Origin: a bacterium
GTDB lineage: Bacteria > Zixibacteria > MSB-5A5 > CAIYYT01
Assembly: GCA_016708315.1 (NCBI GenBank)
Contig: JADJGC010000002.1
Location: 1 to 64,000, forward strand
Length of the DNA: 64,000 nt
Reading direction: 5' to 3'
Shown: positions 62,040-64,000 of the stretch, one piece after another
Layout: each line of letters starts with the position of its first letter
Numbering within the stretch: position 1 is the stretch's first letter
The notes under the pieces: generated by a model
Told to the model about the DNA's origin: nothing
The model's input: only the letters and a program-made list of their open reading frames with translations
The model's database searches: none
Translations under genes and position numbers: made by a program

Positions 62040-62917
62040 ACGGGGACGGAACGCTCAGCAGCGATTGCGAAGAGGTAGGCGTCCTCAAGCGAAGGTTCAG
62101 CCGAAGCGGCATCTTCTGAAGGCTTGTCAGCCGAGACAATGCGCAAAGTCAACCCAATTGAGGTTCGGTTCATAGAACTAACGAGATAACGCTTGCGAAT
62201 GGAGGGAAGCGTCTGCGTGTCGGTGATCTGGGTCCAGACTTTGCCGCGTACCGAGTTGACCAAGTTATCGGGCGATGAATACGTGAGCAGTTTGCCTGCT
62301 GCCATGACGGCAATCTTGTCAGCTGTAGATTCGACATCAGAAACGATGTGGGTCGAGAGAATCACCAGCCGATCGCCGGAGAGATCAGTCAATAGATTAC
62401 GGAAGCGGACGCGCTCTTCGGGGTCGAGTCCCACAGTTGGTTCGTCGACGATCAATAGCCGGGGATCGTTGAGCAATGCCTGGGCGATGCCGATGCGCTG
62501 TTTCATGCCGCCGGAGAAGCCGCCGAGCGGACGTTTGCGGGCATCGAGCAGGTTGGTCATGACGAGCAATTCTTCAATACGCTTCTTGCTGACTGAAGTG
62601 TCGAGTCCCTTGAGCGCAGCCATATAGTTGAGGAACTCGACGGCGTTGAGATTAGGGTAGATGCCGAATTCCTGCGGGAGATAGCCAAGTTCGGCGCGCA
62701 GAGACTTCGGGTTGGCAAGAATGTCCGAGCCGTTCCACGATACTGCTCCTGAAGTCGGTCGTGTGATCGTGGCAAGAATGCGCATCAAGGTGGATTTGCC
62801 CGCGCCGTTGGGTCCAAGCAAGCCGATAATGCCGCTTTGTGCCTGTAGAGAGAATTCGCGAAGACCCCAGACGGAGGCTGAGTATTGTTTGCTAAGGTTT
62901 TTGATATCGAGATTCAT
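62036..62917 (-). CDS. ABC transporter ATP-binding protein
   Basis: 293 residues. Walker A GLLGPNGAGKSTLMRIL, Q-loop YLPQEFGIYPNL, signature FSGGMKQRIGIAQALL, Walker B LLIVDEPTVGLDP and switch VILSTHIVSD. The C-terminal ~80 residues are a variable substrate-specific region. Forms a two-gene export unit with the ABC-2 permease that follows. The type is that of multidrug, lipid or Nat-like exporters. Confidence 0.94.
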   Translation of the reverse strand: MNLDIKNLSKQYSASVWGLREFSLQAQSGIIGLLGPNGAGKSTLMRILATITRPTSGAVSWNGSDILANPKSLRAELGYLPQEFGIYPNLNAVEFLNYMAALKGLDTSVSKKRIEELLVMTNLLDARKRPLGGFSGGMKQRIGIAQALLNDPRLLIVDEPTVGLDPEERVRFRNLLTDLSGDRLVILSTHIVSDVESTADKIAVMAAGKLLTYSSPDNLVNSVRGKVWTQITDTQTLPSIRKRYLVSSMNRTSIGLTLRIVSADKPSEDAASAEPSLEDAYLFAIAAERSVPV

Positions 62918-63062
62918 ATATTATAGCTCAATTCACATCGTTGTTTACAATTAGACAACGGAATTCCATTTCCTGTTTCAGAACTGCATCGAGCGGAACG
63001 AAAACTCGACGCGGGATGTTGTGGGTCAAAAGAAGATGATTTGGAGATAAAGGACGATGAAA

Positions 63063-64000
63063 ATGAAGTATCATCTGCTGGGTCGAAGCGGGCTGCGGGT
63101 TTCCGAGATTTCGCTCGGGACGATGACTTTTGGCGAAGAGTGGGGATGGGGAGCTTCCAAGGAAGAAAGCAAGCGACAGTTTGATTTGTTTGTCGAGCGG
63201 GGCGGGAACTTCATCGACACTGCCAATCGCTACACCGAAGGCACGAGCGAAAAGCTGGTCGGCGAATTCATCAAGTCGGATCGCGAGAAGTTCGTTTTGG
63301 CGACCAAGTATTCTCTGAGTATGCGCAAGGGTGACGTGTCGTTTTCCGGCAACAGCCGAAAGAACATGGTGCAGTCGCTGGAGGCGAGTCTCAAACGACT
63401 GAATACTGATTACGTTGACTTGTATTGGCTGCATGCGTGGGATTTCACGACGCAGGTTGATGAAGTGATGCGTTCGCTGGATGATATGGTGAGCGCAGGA
63501 AAGGTGCTGTATATCGGTATCTCGGACACGCCGGCGTGGATTGTGTCGATGGCGAATACGCTGGCCGATTTCCGCGGTTGGACGGCATTTGCCGGTCTGC
63601 AGATAGAATATAGTCTGCTTCAGCGAACACCGGAGCGCGACCTGCTGCCGATGGCGAAGGCGCTTGATTTGGCGGTGACGCCGTGGGGTGCGCTTGGCGG
63701 AGGAGCCTTGACAGGGAAGTACAGCCGTGCCAACAATTCGACTGATGTCAAAGGACGTGTCGCGCCGGAGAGCGCACGGCGTTCGGAGCGGGCGATGAAG
63801 ATTGCGGCAGTGGTCGATCAGATTGCCGACGAGACCGGCAAGAAGTCTTCGCAGGTCGCGCTGAACTGGGTGCGGCAACGCAATCAGGTGATGGTGCCGA
63901 TTATTGGTGCGCGGACAGCAGAGCAGTTAGGCGAGTCGCTGGATTGTGTTGGTTTCGAACTCACGCCGGAGCAGATGGAGCGGCTTGATCAGGTGAGCGA
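63063..64000 (+). CDS. Aldo-keto reductase, C-terminus outside window
   Basis: 312 codons visible from ATG 63063 (AAGGA eight bases upstream; ATG 63057 is too close to that site); the gene runs off the right edge. AKR tetrad: Asp and Tyr in GNFIDTANRYTEG, Lys in FVLATKYSLS and His in DLYWLHAWDF. NADPH-binding region VPIIGARTAEQLGESL. Most like YghZ/YajO-type (AKR11/14) enzymes. Reduces aldehydes or ketones; substrate unknown. Confidence 0.93.
   Translation, partial: MKYHLLGRSGLRVSEISLGTMTFGEEWGWGASKEESKRQFDLFVERGGNFIDTANRYTEGTSEKLVGEFIKSDREKFVLATKYSLSMRKGDVSFSGNSRKNMVQSLEASLKRLNTDYVDLYWLHAWDFTTQVDEVMRSLDDMVSAGKVLYIGISDTPAWIVSMANTLADFRGWTAFAGLQIEYSLLQRTPERDLLPMAKALDLAVTPWGALGGGALTGKYSRANNSTDVKGRVAPESARRSERAMKIAAVVDQIADETGKKSSQVALNWVRQRNQVMVPIIGARTAEQLGESLDCVGFELTPEQMERLDQVS

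Noticed and set aside
62928..63878. Long minus-strand ORF (316 codons)
   Set aside because: It is antisense to the aldo-keto reductase, whose plus-strand frame has complete family motifs; the antisense translation is rich in Arg/His/Gln and matches nothing.
1..64000. CRISPR array, prophage, integron or insertion sequence
   Set aside because: No regularly spaced repeats, phage structural genes, integrase or transposase was seen.

Overview
The window looks like a chromosomal segment of an uncultured Gram-negative bacterium of the FCB/Zixibacteria type. This is inferred from C-terminal dockerin-like calcium repeats of the form GDxDxxGxVTISDxVYLIxYIFxGG on secreted proteins, a fused ccoNO oxidase gene, tandem DUF3857 proteins, secretin and ExbB/ExbD machinery (so an outer membrane), and many short extragenic palindromes. 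No 16S rRNA or phylogenetic marker is present, so the assignment is tentative. TGA is used as a normal stop. One tRNA gene is present (Leu-CAA); there is no CRISPR array, prophage or recognisable insertion sequence.

Layout. 1-3923 (-) is most of a large modular secreted protein (repeat modules, then a PQQ-like beta-propeller), leaving the window at its C-terminal side and carrying a dense frameshift cluster near its start. 3924-5652 is gene-free and full of palindromes. 5653-9136 (+) holds a TPR protein, a thermonuclease-like protein and an NtrC-type regulator. 9201-15202 (-) holds a membrane-anchored unknown, two tandem DUF3857/transglutaminase-like proteins (one without its catalytic triad) and a small Smr protein. 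15434-19398 (+) encodes two secreted dockerin-like proteins, the second a metzincin-type protease. Then come dCMP deaminase (-), an NfeD-flotillin pair (+), two paralogous LuxR-type response regulators (-; one with its phospho-acceptor lost) and tRNA-Leu. 24780-29493 (-) is a five-gene ExbB-ExbD-TonB-like operon ending in two exported proteins of unknown function. A GIY-YIG protein, a secreted 12-repeat solenoid-like protein and an RsbW-like kinase follow.

33226-41673 (+) is a full cbb3 oxidase locus (ccoI, S, NO, Q, P, G, H and a TauE/SafE-like membrane protein), preceded by a 24-bp perfect interrupted palindrome and facing a bacteriohemerythrin gene. 42442-51427 (+) is a type IV pilus/type II secretion-like operon (PilB, PilC, three pilins, PilM-PilN fusion, PilO, PilP, secretin). 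51443-55934 (-) is a Liv-type branched-chain amino-acid ABC importer with a stop codon inside livG. 56130-62917 (-) holds a GT21-like glycosyltransferase, a GH1 glycosidase, a PafA-like phosphatase and an ABC-2 exporter. The window ends inside an aldo-keto reductase gene (+).

Sequence quality. Several otherwise well-conserved genes are interrupted by a single-base frameshift, three at homopolymers (41289-41292, 56987-56991, 60741-60743) and one beside a CCC run (18834-18837); the start of the 1-3923 gene has at least five frame changes in about 340 bp. Most of these are more likely residual consensus errors than biology. The livG stop is a substitution (CGA to TGA) and is a separate case. Coordinates given for interrupted genes span the whole reconstructed gene.
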